A stretch of DNA of 64,000 nucleotides. Source: Rhyzopertha dominica (taxonomy: Eukaryota; Arthropoda; Insecta; Coleoptera; Bostrichidae). Below, piece by piece: positions 11,741 through 24,185 of this stretch. Position numbers and translations under genes: made by a program. A model generated the notes under the pieces. It had not been told where the DNA came from and ran no database searches. It was given only the letters and a program-made list of their open reading frames with translations. The stretch is from NCBI GenBank assembly GCA_025024175.1, contig QCXZ01000137.1, forward strand, positions 65,906,680 through 65,970,679, in the 5' to 3' direction. Position 1 is the stretch's first letter. Each line of letters begins with the position of its first letter.

Positions 11741-14700
11741 TTCTTTTCAAAAATGCATTGGCTTGAAAACCAAATTAATTACTGCTTATAACTATTATTA
11801 ATACATTCAAGCGATATTATTATAAATTCGTACATAGATGCTATTAATGTTGACATAATTACTCATAAATTGTCAAATCATTATGGTCTGCTGGTGAAAG
11901 CAATGGTTGTAAAAGCTGTTCTCTAATAAAAATACAAAGCAATTTTGTAACTTAATATCCATTGCATATGACTGCGGACGTAAATTTTAATCTCCAATTT
12001 ATTATTATCCATTCCAAGTTTGCGAACAGATGAGGGCAGTTCATATTTCAACAATATGGGGCGGCGTCATATGGAGAAAACTAAATATCTTGTCCACAAA
12101 AAGAAGACATAATATCATTTCTTTCGAATGGCCGTTCAGTAGTCCAAATTCCTTGCTAATCGAATCTTTGTTACATAAGGTGAAGGCAGTCAAAGACCTT
12201 CCTACGGGGAAGCTTTTAAATCGCTTATTTTTTTAAATACAGAATTTACGTATATGAAGCAGTATAAAACACGTCAAAATATAATTACCTACGCGTCAAA
12301 CTTACGTATTTAAAATAATAATAATTATTTTCTATACTTTTTAAATGTATTTTCGTCTGCTTATTTGTTTATTATCTTACCGACTTGTTTGGTGCAGCGT
12401 TGTAATAGTGTTTTAAATAAATATTATTATAAAAAAATTCAATATGAAAGGTGTTATTACTTTAAACAAATCTGTAAAGGTTCAAAGAAACATATCAATT
12501 ACCTATATTGTTCTGTTGAAAATAAAACATAGCGTATGGTACTTTGGAGTAACGACATGTTCTAGTTGGACAAAAATAAGCAATTGAGCCAGGTATACAT
12601 AAGTTAGGGTAGCTACTTTATCTTAAAATAAGTCAAAAGATCAGCTAGTTCTAGTTCTCTGGCACGTTGTGGATACCAATACAACTAGTAAAAAACAAGT
12701 CTGCGAATTTTAAAGCCCGTAGAACCTTACATAAAGCGAAAAAATTGTTTCATTCGTTTTAAATGTGATTCCGAATCATTTTCTGATTGAATCCTTCATA
12801 ATTTTGGAACATATTGTCTGATTTAAATGTTCTAAATTGCGTCTATTCAGATAAAGTTCAACATAACGACCTTGTTGCATAAATATCTATCATCTGTTGT
12901 AGTTTTTTAGTACTTTATGTACCACTGCTACTTGCTACTTGCTCTATTGTTTCCATTAGAACAAAGCACACTTTAACATCTGCTATAAAAATTGTATTGA
13001 AAAATAATTTAAGTGTAATGCCTCATTATAGCTTCAAAAGTTATAATACGAAAACGTTTAACCCGGTAATTAATTAGTTATATCTGCATCTATTTTAAAG
13101 CAATATAGAATATAGCAAATTAATGTTCAATGTTTACTATTCCTATTTGTCATCTATTGCAATCTACAGCACTATCCAAATAGAGCAAAGTGTTAAAACT
13201 ATATCAACTAAGTGGTTTACTCAAATCTAAATTGAATAGCATCATATTAAATGTAATGGGCCATTTTCGATGCACAACTGTGTAATTTAGCACAGTTTTC
13301 AAATATTCGTTTATACATAACTGTTCCAATCCGTGAAAACGATTCGTCTAGTAATGCTGTTGCATAACATTAACCATGACATTCATTTTGAGCGCGAATA
13401 TTTATCAACTTCCGACATACATAATCTACAATCGCGTGAACATTAGGCAGCGGAAATGATGCAATGTAGTTTTGTGGCGGTTTATAAAGCAGTAAATTGG
13501 ACAGCCACGGAAGAAATTCGATGTCTGCAAGATGGAAGAGATCCTATCAACAGATATTTTTAATGTTTGTTGTTATGGAATATTCATAGAAATAATAATT
13601 GATGCCCTCCAATACTAGTTTTGACGTCAAATTTATAAGTAGTACGGCAGTTCCAGTTTATGTATTGTTGCATCAATTAATTAAGAAGAAATTTGCTTCA
13701 CTGATGCAGAAAAATGTAATAAGTAAGAATTCTATTTATTAGTGCATAGAAATCACGTTATTGAGCGAAAAAATACTGCATTCGGTTATATCCAGCTCAT
13801 ATTCAGCCACGTATTTTCTGAAACTCTACTGCAAATTTAGAAACATTGAAAGTAGTTTTGCCAAAGCAAGGGCAAAAAAGAAGTTCTTAATAGGCGAATC
13901 AATTGCGATTGAAGTTACTGAATATTTTGAAACCTATCCTGAGAATACAATAAAAATATTGTCGAAGAGCCTAATTTGCCTTCTAGTTGTGTTGACAGGG
14001 TTCTAAATAAATAAAAATTTAACCCTTGTAATTACAGATTCTTTCAAGCGCTATTAGCAAGAGATTGGTATCTTAACTGCCGGAATGTACAAAAGGAGGA
14101 ATCATCACTACAGTTTAAGAAAAAAATTTGTTATTACATACAAGAGTCTACAAGACTGCTGAAAGGTACATGAAATTTATGAGTGAAATTCTGAATAAAT
14201 TCCTAAACAAACTCGATCTTATAGGTAAGCAGAATGAATATTGTATTGTATTGTATATTGTATTGAAGAACTTCACCTTCTATTTATCTTAGGTGAAAAT
14301 TCATGGGATTTTTTGTTTAAAATTAGAAGCTTTACCAGAAACCAACATAATATACAACATATTGTAGGTATTCAATTTAAAAAAAGTACTCATATTGAAC
14401 GGCATAACTTAAAAGCACGATTCTCAATTGTTTTTTATTATTCCATAATAATAAGCGTTAAAATATTGCTAATTTCAAGAAATTTGTAGTTTAAAGAACG
14501 TGTATAATAAAAAATCCGCGTTAGAGATTATCAACAAAGAAAACAATTGGTACTGGTCAAAAAAATTAAGAGGTGGTGGTGAAATTTGTTTTAAGAGTAA
14601 GTAGAATATTTTAATGATCTCACAATTGAATTTTGTGCGTTTATAAACACATTCTTCTGTTACGTCTTCGTACTGTTTAGGTATGTTATAGTTCGGTAAC

Positions 14701-17700
14701 TAAATTGCACTTCAATAATACAAGGTCATTCGTAATAGTGTAAGTGAGTAATATACTTTATTGATATATAGCAAATTCAAGCTGATCTTCTGACTCCCAT
14801 AGGCATCAGTTGAATACGCGGTAAAAGGGGAACAATATCTACATGTAATATGTGGCAGCCGACAGTAGGTCTCCAACATCTGGCAACTCCAATTGTGTTC
14901 TCTATATGAAGACCTTCAAGTGTACATGGTGTAGAACAAGGGGGTATCGTTTGAAAACTGAAACACGGGCCTGTGTGCACGCCAAATAGTGCCGAATACG
15001 TTATAAGTTCAAAATTAAGTTTAATTTTTGATTTAAAAAACACATTCTCGATCTGTCTAAAAAATGATTAGAAAACCATTGCTTCCTAAAATACTTATTG
15101 CCTATTTGATTTAATACTTGCTAATTTTTTGCAAGAAAAGGATCACACATTTGGTGAACGTTCATATTAGCTCCAGTAAAGCCGAAAATAATTTTTTTGT
15201 GTAAGTGATCCACCTGAAACAGGAGACCCGGGTTTTTGTTATTTTGAGTTATAATTCCATAATTTCAAAAACTATCGAACAAGGGGCACACTTAAGCGTG
15301 TGTGCTATCCTAACTCTCAAAGAAGGGCAGCATGTAATGAATGAAAAGTCCCATTTTGAATTTATCCAGAATTTTTACAAAGGCGGCTTATTAATTTTAA
15401 ATTTTAACCAATATTCTTCGAGAAATGGTAAATACAACTGGCAAAAAATTTAGAGAAACGGTGTTTTTCCATACAGCAAATTCTTATCAGTTCTGCAAAT
15501 TTTGCAACAGTTAGGACCTGTCAGTTAAACATGATGTACTTCGTACTAAATACGAATCAGGATTACTTCTCTTTTCTCAAAAATAAAGAATATGCTTGAG
15601 CCACCGCAAACTCCTTTAACAAAAGAAATACTGATAAAGATGCGCTTCGTGGATATGTCTTGGAATTCGTTCAGAAATTTCGTTAGACAGGATGTGTAAC
15701 AAACAAAACATTGTGCACCAGAACACCGTATGCAGTGAAGTGAGTTTCACATACTACTGTCCATACAAAATTCGTCTAACTCAAAATCTCAATGAGGATG
15801 GCTGCGACCAGCGTTTAGAATTTTGTGTTAATAAGTCAACAAGTAATTAATCATCCAACTTCGATATCTGTATTTTTGACGAATGTTAATTTTGTTGAAA
15901 TGGTACTATTAATTGTTAATTGTCATGCCTGTCGTTATCGTCCTGATACCAGTTCTGAAAAAATCATGTTTGAGCAACTATTTCTTGGGGTATTTATATA
16001 GGGTATTGTTAGACCCTTTTTTCTACATCGCAGTCTAGAGGGAAAAATATACCTATTTAAATTTGTTACAAAAATATGTTGCTCCAATATTGACCAATAT
16101 TATAGAAAATGACAATCATTTCATTACATTATGAATGAGTTATTATTTCAACAGCTCCTGCGTATTATATAATATCCATGAGGCACTTTTTTAAATTGAA
16201 GGTTCCTGGATTGATGGATTAAAAGGAGGCTCCATCGAATGCCCAGCTAGGTCTTGACTACAATGGATGTCTTATTGTATGGATATTTAAACAACAAAGC
16301 TAACAGCACTTACCGCATTTATTTGTAAGACGAATGACATCAAATTACTTCAGATATGCTTCCGAATGTCCGAAAACCTTTTGATCTACAATTGTACCGT
16401 TAGATGGAAGTTGGTGATAGCCATTTCGGGCATTCAATTGAGTGAGTGAAACGTAATTGTTTAAAAGAGAATTCATTTAAATGTCTGCCAATGAATAATT
16501 GAACAGTTCGAGCTTTTTTAATAAATTGAATTAAAATGTAAAAAATTTGGGTGGGTTGTTGTTACTGTTTATATGGTTAATGTTCCTAATTGTGTACATG
16601 AAATGAAAGTGTTTTGTAATACGCGTAAAGCTTATGCGAACAAAAGTTATTAAAACTACTATTTTGCTTCAAATTCTTTAACTAATGCTGCATCGTATGA
16701 GCGAATTGGCCTCAATCTATGCTCAATTTAAAATGTTTACATTTATATTGTAACCACTGATGACATCAATTTTCTCACACATTGCCAAGAACTCAATTCT
16801 TGGTAAGAAAAAGGAATATTTGCTCTGTACTCCAGAAACAACCCCTGAGCTATTATTTTGTATTTAAGGACATTAATTTTTGCAGATAAAAATATAATTT
16901 TTTCTAAAGAACTCTAGTAAGCAGAGTAGGTATAAAGTAATAAGCTGGATATTTTAGATATTTTAGATGATAGGCTAGGAATATCTCAGATCGTTTGATC
17001 AATCATATATTTAGAGATGCTAGTAACATCAGATGAAAAATCATTGTATTTAAAGGAACGTTCCCAATGAATTTCAAAAACAAAGAGCATTTTCTTACGA
17101 TTATCCTTCATTCAACAGAATTATATGTTTTGCAGGTGCATCTCTCACGTAACGCCTCCCAATTTACTACAACATGGGAAGCTTTAAATGATTGCCCAAC
17201 AAGCGTGAATAACGCAACAAGTTGATAATAAGACCCAAACGTATGTGAAATATGTAGGTCTTCGTAGACCTCTGAATATGTAATCGAAGGTATCACAAAT
17301 ATGATAATAGGCATTATCATATAAACACAAAATTAAATAACAGGGCAATAGCAATGGAAACATTTGGGTTATAATTTAGGCAAAATACGGAATACCATTA
17401 AGCACCGAAACTCCAGAAACACATTTGAGTTGAGATTTCAAGAAAGGAAAAGGTACTTATATCCCCAGTGTTTTATATCCTTGTTACTATTTGCTTTTCC
17501 ATCACTTTGAAACACTAACACACAGAAAAATGTAAATTATAAAAAATTGCAAAAACATCTGGGAAACGATTCCAATTAAAATAAAGAATTAGAGAACTTA
17601 AAGAATAGTCCACCAGCAGAAAACCTTCTGGGTCAATTTTTTCACATTCCGCTAATTAAATTATTTTATTAATAAATAAAACAACAAGTAAGTATATAAA

Positions 17701-17939
17701 TAAACATGGTGTTGAATGACTGTCACAATGGAATCGCGAAATGACGGTTTCATTACTTAGGTGTGTAAAGCACTCTATTCACGTCAGGTTTTTATCTTTT
17801 AAAATGTAAATCCCTTGGCTAAATAGATAAGCCGGCATCGGTATGAGGCACAACCTTAACCTGCAACGACACGGGGAAATGACATCGGGGACCACTACAT
17901 CACAATTACATAAAAATCCTACCTAGGGCTCTTTCCCGA
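11741..17939. other. Long stretch without recognisable genes
   Basis: Apart from a (TATTG)n run at 14239-14265 I see nothing that can be supported. A moderately GC-richer patch at 14780-14960 has an open minus-strand frame (14777-15043) with no recognisable motif. Confidence 0.45.
14239..14265. repeat. (TATTG)n microsatellite
   Basis: Roughly five 5-bp units with one interruption. No associated gene. Confidence 0.75.
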
Positions 17940-18240
17940 AGACATCCTTGAACTGCTATCGATCGCACTGCGTTGAAATATAGCTGCACATGCAGTTAAA
18001 CCGCGTTGCAGATTTCAGTATTTCACCGTACTACAAGGAACGGGGATGTGAAGTTCAAATGCCCCGCAAGCAAAATGCCATGCGCCTGTCTACATTGGCC
18101 GACCTTCACGTGAATGCGGAATTAGTTTTTCGTACGCACCATCAGAGGAATCANTCGATTAATGAAAATTTCGAGCACGCGACTGGANGCGNGTTTGCGA
18201 AGTGATAAGGTACATGCGTTACAACATGTTTGTCCATAAA
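17940..18240 (+). other. GC-rich island with an ambiguous exon-like stretch
   Basis: The patch is clearly richer in G+C than its flanks. A TTGCAGATTTCAG acceptor-like sequence ends near 18020, and two different plus-strand frames stay open after it. One ends in a stop after about 30 codons; the other runs on past 18180. Neither gives a recognisable protein, and several N bases lie inside. It could be a terminal exon or old repeat sequence. Confidence 0.25.
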
Positions 18241-18729
18241 GTGATGACAATAAAGGTTTTAAACGGCGACCTCCCTGAACAAGGGATTTATACAACGCAT
18301 GAAAATATAGGCAATATTGCAGCATCGAGGCAATTAGCGAAATAATAGTGCAGGACTGTAACAATAACAAACTGATTAGGAACATGCATTCATGTAATCA
18401 TTGCTTTGCAGCGTAATAAGGACTATATCCTTGATTCGTCAGTTGCGCAAATTTTTCATTGCCGAGCTCCGTTTTAAATTATTTATTAGTAAGCAGGTAT
18501 TTCCATATACATGGTGTTTCTGTTTTCATTGTTTGTCAAATAAATATATTAAAGTAAATTTGTAAAAACAACCCAATGGAATCTTATAATAAAATATTCA
18601 AGTTGCGTAATCTAATTCTTAATAATCTACTTTAATTCAGGTAGAAAACTGAAAACTAGAATTTCATAATAAAATATTAGTTTAACGTTCATAGATTGAT
18701 AGATATTCGTAATAAATTTGCCAGCACAA

Positions 18730-19260
18730 CCCACCGATTACAAATTACTATTTAATACTTTCAGTACCATGGTCCTTCACAGCCTTAGTCCCAATTTGGC
18801 ATGCACCGTCATACTCAGCATCAAAAATCACGTTGCACCTTTAGGTACCATGGTAAATGTCCATCATAGTCATACTCCAAATTTGACGTCTGCCATCGTA
18901 CTCCCCATCANANACCACGTTCAATAACNCTCATGAAGCAAAATCGATTCTTTATACCTTTAAGTTTACTATACTGCAAGTCCGTTATAGTTTTAATCAA
19001 ANTTTGATGGGTAGGATCGTATTCCGCATTAANAATCGCGTTGAACGACACCCGTCAAGCAAAATCGAATTTTTTGCAGCTTTAAGTATCACGCTACCTG
19101 TTAGTTATAGCGTTAATCAAAATTTGACATATACCACCATATGCAGCATAAAAAAATCAGATTCAACGACACCCATGAATCAAAATCGATTTTTTTCACC
19201 TTTAGCTACCTTAACATACCATCAAAAATCGCGTTCAATGACATCCATCAAGCAATGTAT
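18730..19260. repeat. Degenerate tandem repeat, period about 121 bp
   Basis: AAATCGA(T/A)T followed by a T-rich stretch and CTTTAG recurs at about 18941, 19062 and 19183, a spacing of 121 bp. Each unit also contains TTTGAC/TTTGATG, a (C)ATC(A)AAAATC(A/G)CGTT(C/G)A block and ACACCC(A/G)T. Four to five diverged copies are visible. Open frames crossing the units are a by-product of the period, which is not a multiple of three. Confidence 0.75.
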
Positions 19261-20627
19261 CACATTTTTTAGGAAGGTGGGAATTTGGACCCTAGCGGCA
19301 GTACCCCTGTGACTATACTTAAATAAGTTGCCTACAGACCATAAGCTACCATCGAACATAAACCGAACCCACTTTAAATAAATTGCGCTAAAAAACATTA
19401 AAAAATGACGTAGTGGATTTATTTATTAGAATTTTATTTCATTTACAAAAAAGCTTGTTCTAAGAACTAATGGTTAACATAATACGCCTGCTTTAAATTC
19501 GATTCTTTGTTTAAGGCGGCTATTCAGAGATCTTTTCATACTTAAACTTTATACCGGTATAGTGCGCGCCAGGAAAGAGGTCGGACCTTAGGAATTTAAC
19601 ATCATCCACAATTTGAACGAAGCGAACCGCATGGGTGGGCCGAGTTAATAAATTTATTCGCGCGCTAGTCTGTAATTGTGACCATGACTAATGGCGGGCA
19701 CACCAATGGTCTAGCTGTCTGGCGACAATAGGGTCGTCCCGCATATTAAAATTTGATAGTTTTAACCTATGGCTTTTATTGCTAACATCATGAATACTAG
19801 TGCGACGCATCTATTTTGCTTTCAGATTCATTCAACTCGTAACCAACGGCGCTAGAAAAATCACCCTGTTTCAAACATTTTCTTAAATCCGCCAACAATT
19901 ACGCAAAAGGTTCCTAATTTCCGCCATGCGCACTGTTACAGTTCCCTAGATAACTAGATGCTCACCGTTGTCAGTTTTATAAATAGCCAGAGAAATACAA
20001 ATAATGCAATGGGAGTGAGAGAGGGGGGCGAAGGTATAAGTATAACTGTCAACGTCAATATTATAATGTAAACATAGGAATAACCTCTAACTGTTCATCA
20101 GCAGTAGTATTCTTACAACACGAAACAAAACACTTCTTAACGTAAGCCATTCTGACATTAAAAGAAAACAGATTACCCAAATACTTCGACATCTTGCTCC
20201 ACCACTTAATCTGACAAATACGAAACTCGAAAGTTTGACCAAACTATGTAGACAAAAACGCATGGCTAGAGTTGTTAGGATTATTCGTTACACATGTGAC
20301 ACATACAGCACGTGCGAACGTGCGATGTTGTCAGCGGTACTTTACCGTTTTCTTCCTAACGACGGCCAGAGATCGTCCTGACAGTTTCAAAGTTTATCAT
20401 ATCGTTGTCATACAAAAGTATACAAACTAAGCATTATTAAGCTTCAAGCGTCTTTTAATTCCTCCTAATAAAAACATTAGTTCAAAAGCAGGTTCGATAG
20501 TTAAAGTCTTTTCGTGTTTCAGCAAAAGGCCAGTGAATGCGCTTATTACATTGAACTGTTCATTATAGAATAAACTGACTGAAGGATGATTTAAGTTATT
20601 TTCACAAAAACGCCTTAAGTTGACCTA
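19261..20627. other. Flank of the LTR element, no gene seen
   Basis: There are no supported coding regions. It contains the left arm of an inverted repeat whose partner lies beyond the LTR element at 24520-24576. Confidence 0.45.
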
Positions 20628-20949
20628 TGCTATGCACTCTTTTCTCATTGGGTGGGGTGGGTCCTCCTGCCAGCTTTTGAATGAAATCCGAGACCACAGG
20701 TAATTAAACTTTTATTAAGAAAACTACAACTACGGCAAAATACAACTAAACGATCACTTTTTACGGTGGAACAGCAGCGTGCTGTTCACCGACCTCCGAC
20801 CTGTCGATCGCTGCTTCGCCGCGCACCCCTCGAATCCTCCTCCTGGCCAATCACACACCTCCTTCTTTTGAATTCCAATCTACTCCGTGCAGCGCCCTCT
20901 CTTGTTCAAACCGCACACTCGCGCGCACATTTAAAACGCAACCGCCACA
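20628..20949 (-). repeat. 3' LTR of the Gypsy-type element
   Basis: 322 bp, with no difference from the copy at 23864-24185 seen on visual comparison. GC-rich in the part nearest the start of the element's reading direction. Confidence 0.95.
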
Positions 20950-20963
20950 TTTACCCCCTTATT
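20950..20963 (-). other. Polypurine tract
   Basis: Read on the minus strand, AATAAGGGGGTAAA sits immediately before the TG of the 3' LTR. This is where plus-strand DNA synthesis is primed in LTR retroelements. Confidence 0.7.
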
Positions 20964-21151
20964 GAATTGTAGTTTCGAAGGTAAACCAGCCCCTACTACT
21001 AACTTAAACTAACAAATGAACAAGAACATACAAACATATTTATCAGAATATTAACAAGTTTATATGAGAAACGAAAATTCAATAATAAATCGAACAGAAA
21101 ATCAGAGATCCAGAAATCCAAACACTAAGGAAATTCAGTATTACTTTTTTT

Positions 21152-23458
21152 TTAGTTTTTGACATCGTCTGGAACTTTTAATTCCTTAAAAGGTTTTAGG
21201 TTTATAATGTTTTGAACGCGAGCATTGGAGCCATCGCGGTTACCCACCAGGTAAGAATTTGAACCAACACATTTTACAATGTAATAAGGTCCTTCAAATA
21301 ATAGAAAGAACTTTTTAATGACTGAACTCTCCGAAGACGACAGAGGATGCTGACGCACCAAAACAGCGTCTCCTACAGTAAATTTTACTCTATCATTCCT
21401 AACCCCCTTCTCTCGCTTGCGCCTCAGCTTTGATGTCATTTTATCGTAAGCCAAATGCCATACTCGCTGTAAGTCTGGTTTTTCTGCAATAATTTGAGGA
21501 TATTCGATTAATTTATGAATCGCGTTTGGTTCGCAAGTCCCAAATCTCAAAAACTGTGGACAAAACCCTGTACTTTCGTGAAGCACGTTATTTAGACATA
21601 ATTCAATATCTGATAGCCGTGTCGCCCATGCTGTATGTTTTTCATTGCAATACGACCTGAGGAGACGACCTATCTCTCTATTCGCCCTTTCGGTAGGGTT
21701 TCCCTGTGGAAAGTAAATAGAAGTATGACGAATTCTGATTCCCAGTTCGCTAAGCTCCTTTTTCCAACTATCGGAGTGAAATTGCGTCCCATTGTCAGAT
21801 AATATGGACTTTGGAACCCCCATTTTAATCTCATGACGGTATTTGTCCGTTCTACCCGGTTCTTCTGAAAATATATCGCGATATTCAATCAACAACTTTG
21901 CTAACTCTTGCTTTTCCTCGATACCGAGCCCTTGAGCTTTCTCAGCCGCCAAACGCAACTCTGTTTCTGAATACTGATGACGTAGTATACCAGTATTTGC
22001 ACGAACCTCATTTAAACACAAAGTTTTCTCCTTTTGTTTCTCTAACTTAAACGTTACCATTAACTTCCCTTCCTTTTCTGGAATATTTAATGACATATTT
22101 TCAAAATCTAAAAGTGCTCCTACTCTAGCCAACCAATCACATCCGATAATAATGTCCCTATTTAGCCCTGGTACAACTATACAGACTATCTCAAAAATTC
22201 TGTCGTTTAACATGACAGAAAGAAAAACTTGTTTTGTTACACGCTGGGTTTTATTACTAAACGCAACTGATACGGTAGCATTGGAAATCGGGAACACGGG
22301 TAATTTTCNATCTCGATTTTCTACATAATTCGCAAATGTTTCTGATATAGCAGATACTTGACTGCCTGTATCAATTAACGCCTCAAAAACTTCCCCTGAT
22401 ATTTTTACATTANCAACTGGTGACAAAAATGTATCCCTTTCTATTTCTTCGACCTCCGAATCAGACAACAATTCATTTTGCTCTGTGATTACTCTAGACA
22501 TAAGATTAACTGGAAAATTTCTTCTGTCGTCTGTATTATTTTTTTGGTTTTTATTTACTGGTCTATTAAAATTTTCTCGCGTTCGCGTTTCGACACCATT
22601 TTCCTTTCCCCGTGACGTCTCAACATTTCTATGTGTTCCGCCCTGACCTACGTTGCCACGATTCTGTTCGCGCCTACCATCTGTATTCCGCCAATAACTA
22701 CTATCCCTTTTGTTTTCAGTTGTTCTCATAGTGTTATCTATTTTTCTTAAATATCTCTCCAATTCATCTATAGTTTTGTAATCGCCCAAACAAATTCCTC
22801 TCTGTATTTCTTCAGAAAAATGTTTTGATAGCCACTGGACTAGTACACTTTCATCTACCGGTTCAGTGAGATACGATGCCTCGCCTACCAATCGTAGTAA
22901 ATAGTCTGCGCGACTACCCCCCACAAATTCGCCGTATTTTAATTTATAAAATAATTCTCGTTCGCTCTCTACACTCCAATACCTAACACGAAAAGCTTCT
23001 TCAAATTTATCATAATTATTGAAAGATTTCTCCTTATATTCAGCCCAGTCAGCTGCTGATCCCCTTAAACAGTCTATAGCTAAACCCACTTTCGCATCTT
23101 CAGGTACGCCAGCCTCCTCGAATGCGCGTTTTAATTTTTTTAAGAATGACATCGGATGTACATTACTTTGACCAAAACAAATGGTTTGGTAACCTCGATC
23201 TTTCCAACGCGACACATAACTTTTATCTGGTACTGAATTGATCTCGTTTCCTAAAGCAGATGAAACCTGAATTTGCCTTATTTCAGCTGGATCTGATCTC
23301 AATGTTTGTTTTTGTACAGTATCTGCAATCTGCGCAACGCTTTGTTGCATAACTAACATACTTTCCGCTAATGACTTTACTAAATCTTGCAAATCAACCG
23401 CCTCCGATGAATTCGCGCTGTTAACGCTTGACACTTTTACATCTTTATTTTTTGTCAT
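21152..23458 (-). CDS. Gag-protease-integrase fragment polyprotein lacking RT
   Basis: This 768-residue open frame starts at an ATG about 400 bp inside the 5' LTR. Residues 1-320 are Gag-like, with a retrotransposon-gag helical region at about 85-245 (WKDRGY, DWAEY, LLRLVGEA) and a basic tail lacking a CCHC knuckle. An aspartic protease follows, with LIDTGSQVSAIS at 361-372 and a DIIIGCDWL flap-side block at 435-443. After EEPGRTDKYRHEIKM (about 532-546), the usual lead-in to reverse transcriptase, the protein jumps directly to VPKSILSDNGTQF, the second catalytic aspartate of integrase, and continues to ERANRE (Glu 590) and a C-terminal chromo/SH3-like part. The first integrase Asp, RNase H and reverse transcriptase are absent, with no frame break. 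Two N bases (22309, 22413) give undefined residues. Confidence 0.92.
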   Translation of the reverse strand: MTKNKDVKVSSVNSANSSEAVDLQDLVKSLAESMLVMQQSVAQIADTVQKQTLRSDPAEIRQIQVSSALGNEINSVPDKSYVSRWKDRGYQTICFGQSNVHPMSFLKKLKRAFEEAGVPEDAKVGLAIDCLRGSAADWAEYKEKSFNNYDKFEEAFRVRYWSVESERELFYKLKYGEFVGGSRADYLLRLVGEASYLTEPVDESVLVQWLSKHFSEEIQRGICLGDYKTIDELERYLRKIDNTMRTTENKRDSSYWRNTDGRREQNRGNVGQGGTHRNVETSRGKENGVETRTRENFNRPVNKNQKNNTDDRRNFPVNLMSRVITEQNELLSDSEVEEIERDTFLSPVXNVKISGEVFEALIDTGSQVSAISETFANYVENRDXKLPVFPISNATVSVAFSNKTQRVTKQVFLSVMLNDRIFEIVCIVVPGLNRDIIIGCDWLARVGALLDFENMSLNIPEKEGKLMVTFKLEKQKEKTLCLNEVRANTGILRHQYSETELRLAAEKAQGLGIEEKQELAKLLIEYRDIFSEEPGRTDKYRHEIKMGVPKSILSDNGTQFHSDSWKKELSELGIRIRHTSIYFPQGNPTERANREIGRLLRSYCNEKHTAWATRLSDIELCLNNVLHESTGFCPQFLRFGTCEPNAIHKLIEYPQIIAEKPDLQRVWHLAYDKMTSKLRRKREKGVRNDRVKFTVGDAVLVRQHPLSSSESSVIKKFFLLFEGPYYIVKCVGSNSYLVGNRDGSNARVQNIINLKPFKELKVPDDVKN

Positions 23459-23839
23459 CGTGACTTTTTTTTACAATATCAAACAAAGGAAATAATCAGT
23501 CAACACGAAACGCACTAAATGTGTCAATTGTGCAAAAAGTAAAATGGAATGAACACACCTGTTTATTTAATATCCGCGCTCTTGAGACTTCTAGCTCCCT
23601 CTATTGTCCGTCCTTCGAGCCACCTCGCAGCTGTTGGTAGCCGTGTTTACAACGTCCGACGTCTGCACCTGCTACACTGGAACTCCGCCTACCGTCTGTT
23701 ACGTCACCGATACAAGACTATTCTTGCTCCAAGGTCACTTTCCCAATTCTAAGACTATTAGCTGACTAACCTCCTTATTCGTGTTAGCTAAATGCACTGA
23801 TTCTTCTTATTCACCTGTTTCCTAAATTTCTTCTTGGCA

Positions 23840-23857
23840 GTCGCCCGTTGGGAGCCA
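23840..23857 (-). other. Primer-binding site, tRNA-Lys-like
   Basis: On the minus strand, TGGCTCCCAACGGGCGAC begins six bases inside the 5' LTR. It resembles the TGGCGCCCAACG type complementary to the 3' end of tRNA-Lys. The exact primer tRNA is inferred. Confidence 0.65.
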
Positions 23858-23863
23858 AATTTA

Positions 23864-24185
23864 TGCTATGCACTCTTTTCTCATTGGGTGGGGTGGGTCC
23901 TCCTGCCAGCTTTTGAATGAAATCCGAGACCACAGGTAATTAAACTTTTATTAAGAAAACTACAACTACGGCAAAATACAACTAAACGATCACTTTTTAC
24001 GGTGGAACAGCAGCGTGCTGTTCACCGACCTCCGACCTGTCGATCGCTGCTTCGCCGCGCACCCCTCGAATCCTCCTCCTGGCCAATCACACACCTCCTT
24101 CTTTTGAATTCCAATCTACTCCGTGCAGCGCCCTCTCTTGTTCAAACCGCACACTCGCGCGCACATTTAAAACGCAACCGCCACA
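23864..24185 (-). repeat. 5' LTR of the Gypsy-type element
   Basis: 322 bp with no difference from the 3' LTR visible by eye, and flanked outside by the CCTA target duplication. Confidence 0.95.

Larger units (their letters stand above)
20628..24185 (-). mobile_element. Gypsy-type LTR retrotransposon, internally deleted, recent
   Basis: The element is complete at both ends. Two 322-bp LTRs (20628-20949 and 23864-24185) have TG...CA termini and a CCTA direct repeat flanks them (20624-20627 and 24186-24189). On the minus strand a primer-binding site follows the 5' LTR and a polypurine tract precedes the 3' LTR. A single open frame (21152-23458) fills most of the interior. The internal region is only about 2.9 kb, because reverse transcriptase, RNase H and the front of integrase are missing. 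Intact ends with a defective body suggest copying by enzymes supplied in trans. Confidence 0.95.

Noticed and set aside
20766..20972. Arg/Leu-rich frame in the LTR, repeated at 24002-24286
   Set aside because: Both copies fall in the GC-rich part of the LTRs on the antisense strand; there is no evidence that it is translated.
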